In this document: piece after piece, positions 9,047 through 16,680 of the stretch | How positions within the stretch are numbered: position 1 is the first letter of the stretch | Layout of the letters: every line of letters starts with the position of its first letter | Assembly: GCF_918741275.1 (NCBI RefSeq) | Contig: NZ_CAKKNA010000018.1 | Location: 1-64,000, forward strand | Source: Bacillus sp. CECT 9360 | Lineage (GTDB): Bacteria > Bacillota > Bacilli > Bacillales > DSM-1321 | Reading direction: 5' to 3' | DNA: 64,000 nucleotides | Notes under the pieces: generated by a model | What the model was told of the DNA's origin: nothing | The model's database searches: none | The model's input: only the letters and a program-made list of their open reading frames with translations | Position numbers and translations under genes: made by a program

Positions 9047-9556
9047 CATTACATTCGTTACTTTGAAGCACTATACTTATTAGTGGTTGAGGGATTGATG
9101 CTCTCGACTTTTCCCTTTAAATAAAAGTTTTTTTGGTCGCCTGTTGGTTCAATACATAATATGGGTTCCATATCATCTTACGTAAACCATTGTATTATTT
9201 TGTAATTAATGTACAGAATAAATCCATGCCACGTTCCTAGTGTCGCTTGGTAAATATTTGATGTGCTGTCCATCCTTTAGGGGTGGACGTTTTTATTTTT
9301 TTCATCTGGTCAGAAGATCTATAAATCTTGTCGCTAGGTGAAGAAGAGGTTATAATGCTCCTCTTTATTTCGAATTTTGGTTCAAATACGACGTAAAAAG
9401 ACATGTAGATTTTTCTCCCTCTTGTTTCACTAACCGGCTCCGTTTGTTTAAGTGCAATCCTTCACAATTTTTGGATCGACATGTGAAGATAAATGAATTT
9501 TTCCGATTTTCCAAGTATTCTTACCTTACAATGTGTATGTTTAAGACAGGAAGGGG
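9047..9556. other. Intergenic DNA of the island, mostly without genes
   Basis: About 500 bases lie between the transposon right end and a small zinc-finger-like frame. I see a hairpin GTCCATCC-TTTAG-GGGTGGAC followed by GTTTTTATTTTT at 9268-9301, a good plus-strand terminator. A weaker GAAGAGG/CCTCTTT hairpin lies near 9345-9370. The plus-strand frame from 9444 is out of register with the conserved-looking cysteine segment and is not called. Confidence 0.5.
9268..9301 (+). terminator. Rho-independent terminator
   Basis: The stem GTCCATCC/GGGTGGAC (one G-U pair), with a 5-base loop, is followed by GTTTTTATTTTT. No intact gene is seen directly upstream, so it may be left over from a gene removed by the transposon insertion. 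Confidence 0.6.
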
Positions 9557-9817
9557 GTGTTTTATGGGAAGGGAAAAAGTTCAACCTCATGTATGGCATG
9601 TAGGAAACCTTTTAAGAGAAATGATAAAGTCTACACTGACACCATGTTTACGCAGATACTGCATGTAAAATGTTTTATATACAAACGTGAATTTATAAAA
9701 GATACAGGAACTTATCAAGAAATAGTAGAAAAATATCCTCTATACCAAAGATCATTTATTGTAACGGATAAACCAATTACTGATCTAATGGTAGTTTCTT
9801 CACTTAAAAGAAAATAA
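9557..9817 (+). CDS. Small cysteine-motif protein, possibly frameshifted at its start
   Basis: An 86-codon frame begins with GTG. It carries CMACRKPFKRNDKVY, then LHVKCF, then KDTGTYQEIVEKYP, a compact CxxC...H..C arrangement typical of a small zinc-binding fold. The ATG with the best ribosome site (AAGGGGGTG before ATG at 9564) is in a different frame and would read MGREKVQ before losing the cysteine motif. This suggests either a one-base frameshift near 9570-9590 or use of the GTG. Function unknown. A terminator follows at 9823-9855. Confidence 0.45.
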   Translation: MFYGKGKSSTSCMACRKPFKRNDKVYTDTMFTQILHVKCFIYKREFIKDTGTYQEIVEKYPLYQRSFIVTDKPITDLMVVSSLKRK

Positions 9818-9822
9818 CAATG

Positions 9823-9855
9823 AAAAAAGGATTCAGTAAATGTCTGAATCCTTTT
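9823..9855. terminator. Bidirectional terminator between convergent small genes
   Basis: The perfect inverted repeat AAAAGGATTCAG / CTGAATCCTTTT has A-rich and T-rich flanks on both strands. It serves the plus-strand cysteine-motif gene and, on the minus strand, the gene from 10062. Confidence 0.75.
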
Positions 9856-9859
9856 ATTA

Positions 9860-10062
9860 CTCTCATTCTTACCATCCATAACTCCACCTACCTGCCTTAA
9901 TTTGAGGCAGAATACCCTTATGTATTCCTTTAGTTCTTCTGTTAGCTCATCCAGTGTAAAGTAGATTATTTGTGGAGCGGCTGTATCCATCACCTGGACT
10001 TGTATTTGTGATTGACCTTTTATATCAAAAACCTTTTTTGTCAACATAATGTGATATGGCAT
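9860..10062 (-). CDS. Small hypothetical protein with a LexA-like promoter; 3' end uncertain
   Basis: On the minus strand an ATG after GAGGTGATTTC opens a frame of up to 115 codons. The first 55 residues (IQVQVMDTAAPQIIYFTLDE, then LTEELKEYIR) look protein-like. The frame then runs through the terminator at 9823-9855 to a stop at 9715, which is implausible. A frameshift after EYIRV would give a stop within a few codons, so the gene may be decayed. I therefore cut the annotation near 9860. A LexA-like site lies 25-35 bases upstream of the start. I do not recognise the family. Confidence 0.35.
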
Positions 10063-10087
10063 GAAATCACCTCATTAACACCATAAC

Positions 10088-10100
10088 AAACATACGTTCC
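10088..10100 (-). promoter_or_regulatory. LexA/SOS-like box
   Basis: The minus strand reads GGAACGTATGTTTG, that is GAAC-N4-GTTT, one mismatch from GAAC-N4-GTTC. It is followed by a TATGGT -10-like element and then the ribosome site of the gene starting at 10062. It is the second such box in the island. Confidence 0.45.
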
Positions 10101-10176
10101 TATGAGTAGCATTTTTTTCTAATGAAAAAGCCTAGGTAAATATTTAACCTAGACTTAAAAGTACATAACATGCTGT

Positions 10177-11652
10177 TTATAGCCACTCAATTTCAATTGT
10201 TACTTCAGGAACCTCTGTTTTAGTATTATGATTTGCAATCGCATTTGTTGAAAACCAAATTTTTTTAATGAACGTTTTTAGGAAAGCATTACACTCCTCT
10301 GGGTCAAGCATCTCTATCCTATCTATTACATCAATAATTTTTTCTAACCTTCTTTGTTCTTTTTCAGTGTTTTTTAAGTTTTTTATTTGAATATCCACTA
10401 ATTCCAGCTGTTGCTTTACCTGTTTAATTTGTCTCTCATTCTCCTCACTCATTACAAGAAAATCACTCTTACTAATTTCGCCGTCTGCTCTCATTATTGT
10501 TAAATTTTTTTGTCTCTTTTCAAATTTTTCTAATTGCTTTCCTAAGGAATCGACTTGATTTTTTAATTTATTTTCTTCATCCGAAGTATCAAGAGATTTT
10601 AATTTCTGAATTGCCTTTTCAAAGTCTACCTTCTTTTCTTTGACCTTATTAATCACATAATCTTCCACCGGAAGATATTTATGCCCCCTATCTCTGCAAG
10701 TATTATTGCTTATTTTATAACTACAAGATTTGATATAATCCGTTTCGTTTCCATCTATTTGGATATATCTTTTTCTTTCACAGCAATTACAATAAATTAG
10801 GTTTTGTAGTTTTCGTGTTGCTTTCTTTTTGTTGAAAAATTTTCCTGCTGTGTTTTCTTCAAGTATTTTTTGCACCTCTAACCATTGTTGCTTTTCAATG
10901 ATCGGTTCGTGTGCATTTTCAACGAAAACCTCATCAACAACTCTACCGTTTACCCTTCTACATGCTTGAACTACACCATAGTAAACAACATTTCTTCTTA
11001 ATGATGATATATGGGAGGAAGTTAAGACTTTTCCAATTCTACTTCTCCAACCTAGCGTATCTAATTGTTTGGCTATTTCATTCGCACTAACTCTTTCTAA
11101 TGTCTTTTGGAATATGTACCTAATTATTTTTGCTTCTTCTTCAACAATGACCAATCTTTGATTTTTGTCCTTTTCATATCCCAAGGGTGCCTTATTACTG
11201 TTTGTCCATCTACCTTGTTCTGCAGCAGCTAATCGACCTCGACTTAGACGTTTTTTGATTTGCTTATACTCAAAATTTGCCAACATTGCCTGGAACGAAT
11301 ATAACATCTCATTACTTTCCTGAGTAAGATCAATTGCCCCTTGGGGTGTCAAAATTTTTATGTCATTTGCTATTAGCATGGTTTTAATTTGTTCTGCATA
11401 GGCATTGTCACGGGAAATCCGATCAATATCCATAACCAAAAGATAATCGTATTCATCTAATTTATTTAGCAATTGAGTTAATTGAGCTCTTTGAGTATTG
11501 ATACCACTAGAAATTTCTTGATAAACGTCATAAGTCAAGTTATGTTGCTTTGCAAGTTTGACAAGAGCATTTCGATGATGTGTTAAAATTTCCTCAATAT
11601 CTAATTGTTCCTCATTCCTTGATAATCGTAAATAAATCGCAGCCAATGCCAT
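10177..11652 (-). CDS. Large serine recombinase (site-specific integrase)
   Basis: This 491-residue recombinase integrates or excises a mobile element by serine-mediated strand exchange. The catalytic serine is S11 in YLRLS, followed by the resolvase-core motif VMDIDRISRD. The recombinase domain (about 150-260) contains APLGYEKD. A zinc ribbon with YCNCCERKRYIQ and later cysteines follows, then a long coiled coil (about 345-450). All parts of a functional large serine integrase are present. The ATG follows AGGGGGATAAGAA. The gene starts only 12 bases after the stop of a truncated host reading frame (11664-11801), marking the attachment-site junction. Confidence 0.92.
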   Translation of the reverse strand: MALAAIYLRLSRNEEQLDIEEILTHHRNALVKLAKQHNLTYDVYQEISSGINTQRAQLTQLLNKLDEYDYLLVMDIDRISRDNAYAEQIKTMLIANDIKILTPQGAIDLTQESNEMLYSFQAMLANFEYKQIKKRLSRGRLAAAEQGRWTNSNKAPLGYEKDKNQRLVIVEEEAKIIRYIFQKTLERVSANEIAKQLDTLGWRSRIGKVLTSSHISSLRRNVVYYGVVQACRRVNGRVVDEVFVENAHEPIIEKQQWLEVQKILEENTAGKFFNKKKATRKLQNLIYCNCCERKRYIQIDGNETDYIKSCSYKISNNTCRDRGHKYLPVEDYVINKVKEKKVDFEKAIQKLKSLDTSDEENKLKNQVDSLGKQLEKFEKRQKNLTIMRADGEISKSDFLVMSEENERQIKQVKQQLELVDIQIKNLKNTEKEQRRLEKIIDVIDRIEMLDPEECNAFLKTFIKKIWFSTNAIANHNTKTEVPEVTIEIEWL

Positions 11653-11663
11653 TTCTTATCCCC

Positions 11664-11801
11664 CTAATGTGTCAAAATAAAATCATAACACATGACCAAT
11701 AATAATAGAAAGTTAAAATCCGTGACGTTCCCGACTGTCCCGTACATCGTAATGACCACCGTATCACCCTTCTTGAACTTCGGCTCTTTCCTTTTCCCCA
11801 T
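11664..11801 (-). pseudogene. 5' stub of a host gene split at the recombinase attachment site
   Basis: On the minus strand an ATG after GAGGGGATGTCACTA encodes MGKRKEPKFKKGDTVVITMY, then GTVGNVTD. It resembles a small KOW/SH3-like beta-barrel protein. The frame then changes abruptly to a hydrophobic non-native tail (NFLLLLVMCYDF) and stops at 11664, inside the recombinase leader. The sensible reading is that integration separated the 5' third of this gene from its 3' part, which I cannot find in the window. The junction lies near 11715-11750. Confidence 0.6.
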
Positions 11802-11885
11802 TAGTGACATCCCCTCAAGCATCGCCCTCAAGTTTAATTAAAATAGTATATGCAGGGGGAAATATTCGGGTTAATGGAAAAGTGT

Positions 11886-12104
11886 TCAGCCTTCAGTCTG
11901 AATATACAACTCCCATGCTTGATCAAAAACGGTCATACTATCCAGATAGTGACCGTTCATTTCAAGATAGGTGCTGATTTCATGATAATCGGATGATTGC
12001 TTTGGAAAACCATGATCTTCATATGCTTGATTAGCAAATGCCGTAATCTCATCAATGTTTTTCGGCTGTCTGTACTTCATAAGAAAATGATAAAAAGATT
12101 TCAT
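11886..12104 (-). CDS. yozE: YozE family protein (UPF0346)
   Basis: This 72-residue cytoplasmic protein matches the YozE family over its whole length. It has the family's start (MKSFYHFLMKYR), the ANQAYEDH segment, then FPKQSSDYHEISTYLE. The family folds into a small helical domain with sterile-alpha-motif-like features; its function is unknown. AAAAGGGGATT precedes the ATG. It marks the first intact backbone gene after the integrated island, near yokU-kamA as in B. subtilis. Confidence 0.9.
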   Translation of the reverse strand: MKSFYHFLMKYRQPKNIDEITAFANQAYEDHGFPKQSSDYHEISTYLEMNGHYLDSMTVFDQAWELYIQTEG

Positions 12105-12430
12105 TACAATCCCCTTTTTAATTAGTTAATAATAGACTTTATTTCGATATTACTATAGCGGATGAAATCACCGCGGTCTAGTTTAACGTTCATTCGGCTA
12201 TGTACGTTTCTCCTCTTATTATGAATCCTTTGTAAGCTAAAAATAACCATGGATTTATATGCAAAAAATATTCTTAAGAATTGTTAAACAATAAAGAAAA
12301 CTCACCACTCCGGTGAGTTCCTCCGTGTATACTATTTATGCTGCTCTTCTTTCTCGTCTACTGTTTGCTGCGGTTAACCTTAATTAAAACCAAATAATCC
12401 ATTTTGAAGCAGTTTGACCGGCTCCCGCCA
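12105..12430. other. Intergenic region between yozE and yokU
   Basis: Apart from the yokU terminator at 12298-12320 I see no gene here. The minus-strand sequence carries A/T-rich promoter-like DNA upstream of yozE, but no clear paired -35/-10. Confidence 0.5.
12298..12320 (-). terminator. Terminator of the kamA-yokU operon
   Basis: On the minus strand the stem AACTCACC / GGTGAGTT with a 5-base loop is followed by TTCTTTATT. It lies about 110 bases after the yokU stop. Confidence 0.65.
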
Positions 12431-12718
12431 TCAGGAAAAATCAAAATAATTCCTTTTCAAAAGCCTTGGCACCTTCATTAACGCTTCGAATGGAATTGAT
12501 TTATCCAGCTGGGCTGTGTTTATCAAAAAGAGCTGATCTTCAATTTGCTTAACGATGCTGTCCACCTGATAACAGGCACCGCAGGCATCACATCGTTTGG
12601 AAGGGGTTGCTGTAATTTCAATCGCTTTTGTGCCATCCGGCAACTCCCAATAGACCGGGGCCGTAACATCAGAAAGGCTGCCTTCGTTGCACCACTCGCA
12701 TATCTCCACTTTGATCAT
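12431..12718 (-). CDS. yokU: YokU family zinc-finger protein
   Basis: This 95-residue protein has two cysteine pairs, CEWC at 7-10 and CDACGAC at 43-49, like the N-terminal zinc-binding domain of MqsA-type proteins. That is the hallmark of the YokU family. Its ATG overlaps the kamA stop codon by 4 bases, so the two are translationally coupled. The steady association of YokU with lysine 2,3-aminomutase suggests a helper or regulatory role in beta-lysine metabolism, but this has not been shown as far as I know. No DNA-binding helix-turn-helix follows the zinc domain. Confidence 0.85.
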   Translation of the reverse strand: MIKVEICEWCNEGSLSDVTAPVYWELPDGTKAIEITATPSKRCDACGACYQVDSIVKQIEDQLFLINTAQLDKSIPFEALMKVPRLLKRNYFDFS

Positions 12719-14124
12719 CCTTTTTCCTTTTCTTGTTCACTGTCCTTCGCCAGTTGCGCTTTAAATTTTTTTTCTTTTAAGGTGTCTCTTTTTTCACGCT
12801 GGTCTTTTAGCGATGCATGACTTGGATTCAATTCATAATCCTTTCGTCTGTCCATTCGCTTCAATCCTTCCGGTACAAGATTGAACTGTTTATCGTTCAT
12901 TAAACCGGCAATGCCGGTATCTGAGCCCTTCTCTTCCATATCAGGATAGATATGCTTGAAATAATCATCTGCTCTGCCGGGCGTGTAGTTCTCCGGCTCC
13001 GGGTAACTGGAGATGACCCCTTCAAAATTGCGAAGAATGGTTTTGGCCGGTGATTGCGAAAGAATATAGTTAGGCTGAAGGGTAACTTTTCCGCCTCCTC
13101 CAGGTGCGTCGACGACAAAGGTCGGCACCGCATAGCCCGAGGTGTGGCCACGAAGTCCCTCGATGATTTCGAGTCCTTTTGAAATCGGTGCGCGGAAATG
13201 ACCGATTCCTTCGGATAGATCACATTGGTACATATAATATGGACGCACTCTGATTTTGACAAGGTCATGGACCAGTTTTTTCATGATCGCCACGCTGTCA
13301 TTAATACCGGCCAGAATAACAGCCTGGTTACCGACCGGGACACCCGCATTAACAAGCATTTCACACGCTTTTTTTGACTCTTCGGTTATTTCAATCGATG
13401 TATTGAAATGGGTATTCAGCCAAACCGGATGATATTTCTTTAATATTTCACACAGGTTTTCGGTGATTCGCTGCGGGAATACAACCGGTGCCCGCGTACC
13501 AATTCGGATGATTTCAAGGTGCGGGATCTCGCGCAGGTTTTTTAAAATATATTCTAAAATGGTGTCATTAATTAGCAGACCGTCCCCGCCTGAAATGAGG
13601 ACGTCCCGGACTGCCGGCGTTTCCCGGATATAGCTGATGGCCCCGTCCAGCTGTTTTTTCGGCACACCCATCCCAATTTGTCCTGAAAATCTGCGGCGCG
13701 TACAATAACGGCAGTACATGGAGCATTGGTTTGTCACCAAAAACAGTACTCGGTCAGGATATCTGTGTGTTAATCCCGGAACCGGTGAATCCTCGTCCTC
13801 CGCAAGCGGGTCTTCCATATCATATTTCGTTTTGTGCATTTCTTGTGAGATCGGGACTGACTGCATTCTGACCGGACATCTTGTGTCATCGGGATCCATC
13901 AGGGAAGCGTAGTAAGGTGTAATATTTAAAGGAATTGTTTTCGTAGAAATCCTGACGCCTTCTTCTTCATCAGGAGTTAGATTAATGACCTTTTTTAAAT
14001 CCTCCAGCGTTCTGATTGTGTTCGTTAACTGCCAAATCCAATCATTCCATTTTTCCTCTGGCACGTCTTTCCATAGCTCAATGTCCTGCCAATGGCGTTT
14101 TGGTTTGTATAAATTATGAATCAT
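12715..14124 (-). CDS. kamA: Lysine 2,3-aminomutase (radical SAM, PLP)
   Basis: This 469-residue enzyme converts L-lysine to L-beta-lysine using S-adenosylmethionine, a [4Fe-4S] cluster and pyridoxal phosphate. The cluster motif is C134-x3-C138-x2-C141 (CSMYCRYC). The glycine-rich segment near residue 330 (DAPGGGGKV) carries the PLP lysine of the family. The start at 14124 follows AAGGAGG at 8 bases; the upstream extension to 14280 would read back through a terminator and promoter. A near-perfect sigma-54 promoter lies 35-53 bases upstream. It is the first gene of a two-gene unit with yokU and immediately follows a sigma-54 activator gene. Confidence 0.95.
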   Translation of the reverse strand: MIHNLYKPKRHWQDIELWKDVPEEKWNDWIWQLTNTIRTLEDLKKVINLTPDEEEGVRISTKTIPLNITPYYASLMDPDDTRCPVRMQSVPISQEMHKTKYDMEDPLAEDEDSPVPGLTHRYPDRVLFLVTNQCSMYCRYCTRRRFSGQIGMGVPKKQLDGAISYIRETPAVRDVLISGGDGLLINDTILEYILKNLREIPHLEIIRIGTRAPVVFPQRITENLCEILKKYHPVWLNTHFNTSIEITEESKKACEMLVNAGVPVGNQAVILAGINDSVAIMKKLVHDLVKIRVRPYYMYQCDLSEGIGHFRAPISKGLEIIEGLRGHTSGYAVPTFVVDAPGGGGKVTLQPNYILSQSPAKTILRNFEGVISSYPEPENYTPGRADDYFKHIYPDMEEKGSDTGIAGLMNDKQFNLVPEGLKRMDRRKDYELNPSHASLKDQREKRDTLKEKKFKAQLAKDSEQEKEKG

Positions 14125-14158
14125 GGCATTGCCTCCTTGTTTGTGGTTACTAATAATT

Positions 14159-14177
14159 GATGCAAGAAGCATGCCAA
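14159..14177 (-). promoter_or_regulatory. Sigma-54 (SigL) -24/-12 promoter of kamA-yokU
   Basis: The minus strand reads TTGGCATGCTTCTTGCATC. It has the GG and GC dinucleotides exactly 10 bases apart and matches TGGCACG-N4-TTGCW with one change. It lies between the terminator after the activator gene and the kamA ribosome site. This links the adjacent enhancer-binding activator to kamA. Confidence 0.85.
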
Positions 14178-14200
14178 AATGTATAAAAAACAGATTCACT

Positions 14201-14238
14201 TCAAAAAAAAAGAGCCCATCTGTTAGCATGGGCCTCTT
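14201..14238 (-). terminator. Terminator after the sigma-54 activator gene
   Basis: On the minus strand AAGAGGCCCAT / ATGGGCTCTT (one bulge) is followed by a run of nine T. It separates the activator from kamA, so kamA needs its own promoter. Confidence 0.8.
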
Positions 14239-14290
14239 AAAAGTATGCAACATCCATTTATTTTTGCAGTAACATTTCATTTTTGTTCAT

Positions 14291-15754
14291 TCACTCGTTC
14301 AGAATCTCGTGCTTTTTGATTTTATATTGCAGCGTTTGTCGCGGGACTTCGAGAATTTTAGAAGCCTGATAGACATTGCCATTCGTCTGAACTAGGGCCA
14401 TCCGTATCAGTTCTTCTTCCGTTTTTTTGATTGCTTCCCTTAGCGGCAGCAAATGTGTATTGATTCCTGAGAAACCGTTGAATAATATCGGGAGCTCATT
14501 TTCCGTTAAAACATCTTCTTCTGTAACGTTCATCATATATTCGATCGTATGCTTTAATTCCCGGACATTTCCCGGCCAATGATAATGTAAAAAGGCACTT
14601 TTCACCTTTTGATTCAATCCTTTTACTGTTTTGCCAAGGTTTTGGTTGAACAACGACATGAAATGATTGGATAGCAATACGATATCCTCTTTTCTTTCTA
14701 CTAAAGGAGGAAGTCTGTAGCTCATGACATTCAGCCGGTAAAACAAGTCGGCGCGAAGGTTATTTATCTTAAGTGCTTCTTCAGGATGGATATTCATTGC
14801 GGCAATCACTCTTACATCAACGGAGGTGCTTTTCGTGCCGCCTATCCTTCTTACGAGTCCGTCCTCCAACACCCTTAACAGCTTTGCCTGCAGTTCTATC
14901 GGCATCGACTGCAGCTCATCAAGAAAAAGCGTTCCTTCATGAGCCAGTTCAAACAGCCCCTGTCTGTCCATCGCTCCTGTATAGCTGCCCTTGGTCGTTC
15001 CGAACAACAGACTTTCGAGCAGCGTATCGGGGAGCGCTGCACAATTTTGGGCGATGAACGGGCCATTCCACCTCTTGGAAGCATTATGAATACTTTGGAC
15101 GAATAGTTCCTTGCCAACGCCGCTTTCCCCATAAACCAACACGGACGAAGATGAATATGCCGCTTTTTTTCCTTGTTCGATAATCTGCCGAAACAGAGGA
15201 CTGTCTGTTAAAATATCCGAAAATGAATACTTGGCGCCATTATGGTTCGTCGGCTTTTTTTTCTGCTTGGTTATCGTGCTTTCGAGGTCCAATAATCGTT
15301 CAGACAGCACCCTTAGCCTGGAGACATCCTTCGCTATCTCCACCGCTCCAATCAGACTTCCTTCCACGAATATAGGCAATGTTGTGTTCATCGTTTCGAT
15401 CATCTTTCCATGAAGATTCACGTAGGATTGACCTTTGTATGTAATCGGCTTTCCTGTCTCGATGACTTTCAGCAGTGTGGAAGAGTGCCTGGTCAAAGAG
15501 GGGAATGCCTCCAACAAAGGCCTTCCCAACACCTCTGTAATTTCCAATCCGTCATGTACCGCTGCCACTGCATTATAAAAAATCGTAATCCCCTTCGTAT
15601 CAATGACATGGATTCCTTCATCAATACTTGTTAATATCGCTTCTAATAGTTCTCGGGTGTTATAAAGTTCAGCTGACACCTTCTCACTCCTTATAGCTTG
15701 CATTTCCCCTGACGTGGAGGTTTGCTTACTACCATATATATGAGGAAGTGCCAA
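14291..15754 (-). CDS. Sigma-54-dependent activator with PAS domain
   Basis: This 487-residue protein is an enhancer-binding activator of the RocR/NtrC type. A PAS sensor domain spans about 35-150. The AAA+ domain follows, with Walker A GESGVGKE at 209-216. The sigma-54 contact loop is GSYTGA at 256-261 in place of GAFTGA, a tolerated variant. The C-terminal Fis-type helix-turn-helix is at about 455-485 (ASKILEVPRQTLQYKIKK). Its place inside the beta-lysine cluster and the promoter in front of kamA indicate that it activates kamA-yokU. The PAS ligand is unknown; a lysine-related signal is a guess. Confidence 0.92.
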   Translation of the reverse strand: MALPHIYGSKQTSTSGEMQAIRSEKVSAELYNTRELLEAILTSIDEGIHVIDTKGITIFYNAVAAVHDGLEITEVLGRPLLEAFPSLTRHSSTLLKVIETGKPITYKGQSYVNLHGKMIETMNTTLPIFVEGSLIGAVEIAKDVSRLRVLSERLLDLESTITKQKKKPTNHNGAKYSFSDILTDSPLFRQIIEQGKKAAYSSSSVLVYGESGVGKELFVQSIHNASKRWNGPFIAQNCAALPDTLLESLLFGTTKGSYTGAMDRQGLFELAHEGTLFLDELQSMPIELQAKLLRVLEDGLVRRIGGTKSTSVDVRVIAAMNIHPEEALKINNLRADLFYRLNVMSYRLPPLVERKEDIVLLSNHFMSLFNQNLGKTVKGLNQKVKSAFLHYHWPGNVRELKHTIEYMMNVTEEDVLTENELPILFNGFSGINTHLLPLREAIKKTEEELIRMALVQTNGNVYQASKILEVPRQTLQYKIKKHEILNE

Positions 15755-15782
15755 ATACTTGCCGTTTTGTGCTGAAAATTCG

Positions 15783-16622
15783 TCAATTCTTCACCCAAAG
15801 ATTCATATCTTCTATTTTATCGAAAATGTAGCAATTGTTAGCGAGCCGCCCCCTGTATCCATATCCAAGCTGAAAAAACACCGCGTTCATCCCGTAGGAG
15901 AGCGCTCGTGCAATCGAATACACACAATATATTTCGTGATCAGCCAAGTATTCTTCCAATTTGGCAATCAACAGCTTCATTAAGCCAAACTGCCGATGCT
16001 CCGGCAGGGTCGCACAGTCAGTAATTTCGGCATTATGATATGTTTCATTCACTTCCGCAGAAGCGGCGCTGACGATATGACCTTCATATTCATATATGTA
16101 AAAAACAGTTCCAGACTGCATGCATTTTTTTACATATTCCGGCTGATTCATCGGTACCGGATAAATTTTGAAGACATGACCGTATAGGTCAGCCAGCCCT
16201 GAGGCATCTTCTTCGCTTGCTTTCCGTACTTGATAGCCTTGAGGCGGGGCGATTGAGGCTTTCTTTGGCAGTGAAAGTACGCCATCAAGGATGTTATCCG
16301 CTTCTGTCCATTTATCACTGTTTCTCCTGTTTGACTGAAAATATTTCGCAAAGAAAAAACAGTCGCTTCCTAAAAAATATTTGTCTACAGATCCCTCATA
16401 GAGAAACCCCCGGCTGATTAGTTCCTGGAAATTTTCATGCCTTGCCTTAACGATCAGTTTTTCCGCATCGCTATCGGCTGCGAGATGAATAGCTTCCGTC
16501 ATGCATCCATTGAAATTCCCGAGGTAGTCATCGACTCTTACCCTGCGGTTAAAACGGTCAATTGTAATGTTTAACGTATATCCCTGTTTTTTTATCAGCT
16601 TTTGCTGTAATGGATTATCCAC
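15783..16622 (-). CDS. yodP: Beta-lysine N6-acetyltransferase (AblB/YodP)
   Basis: This 279-residue GNAT-fold enzyme is expected to acetylate beta-lysine, the KamA product, to N6-acetyl-beta-lysine. That activity is established for AblB and for Bacillus YodP homologues. The acetyltransferase domain occupies about 135-265, with the acetyl-CoA loop around TLPEHRQFGLMKLL. The N-terminal half is specific to the family. The gene follows the deacetylase gene by about 60 bases and precedes the activator. Acetyl-beta-lysine could serve as a compatible solute or as an intermediate for the other enzymes encoded here. Confidence 0.88.
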   Translation of the reverse strand: MDNPLQQKLIKKQGYTLNITIDRFNRRVRVDDYLGNFNGCMTEAIHLAADSDAEKLIVKARHENFQELISRGFLYEGSVDKYFLGSDCFFFAKYFQSNRRNSDKWTEADNILDGVLSLPKKASIAPPQGYQVRKASEEDASGLADLYGHVFKIYPVPMNQPEYVKKCMQSGTVFYIYEYEGHIVSAASAEVNETYHNAEITDCATLPEHRQFGLMKLLIAKLEEYLADHEIYCVYSIARALSYGMNAVFFQLGYGYRGRLANNCYIFDKIEDMNLWVKN

Positions 16623-16680
16623 CTTTTTCCTCCCTCGCCCTTAACTGGACGCTGCGACTTCTTAGTCAAGCACGAACGTT

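Noticed and set aside
9444-9668. 74-codon plus-strand frame
   Set aside because: Out of frame with the cysteine motif and low protein likeness; only its ATG at 9564 has a good ribosome site.
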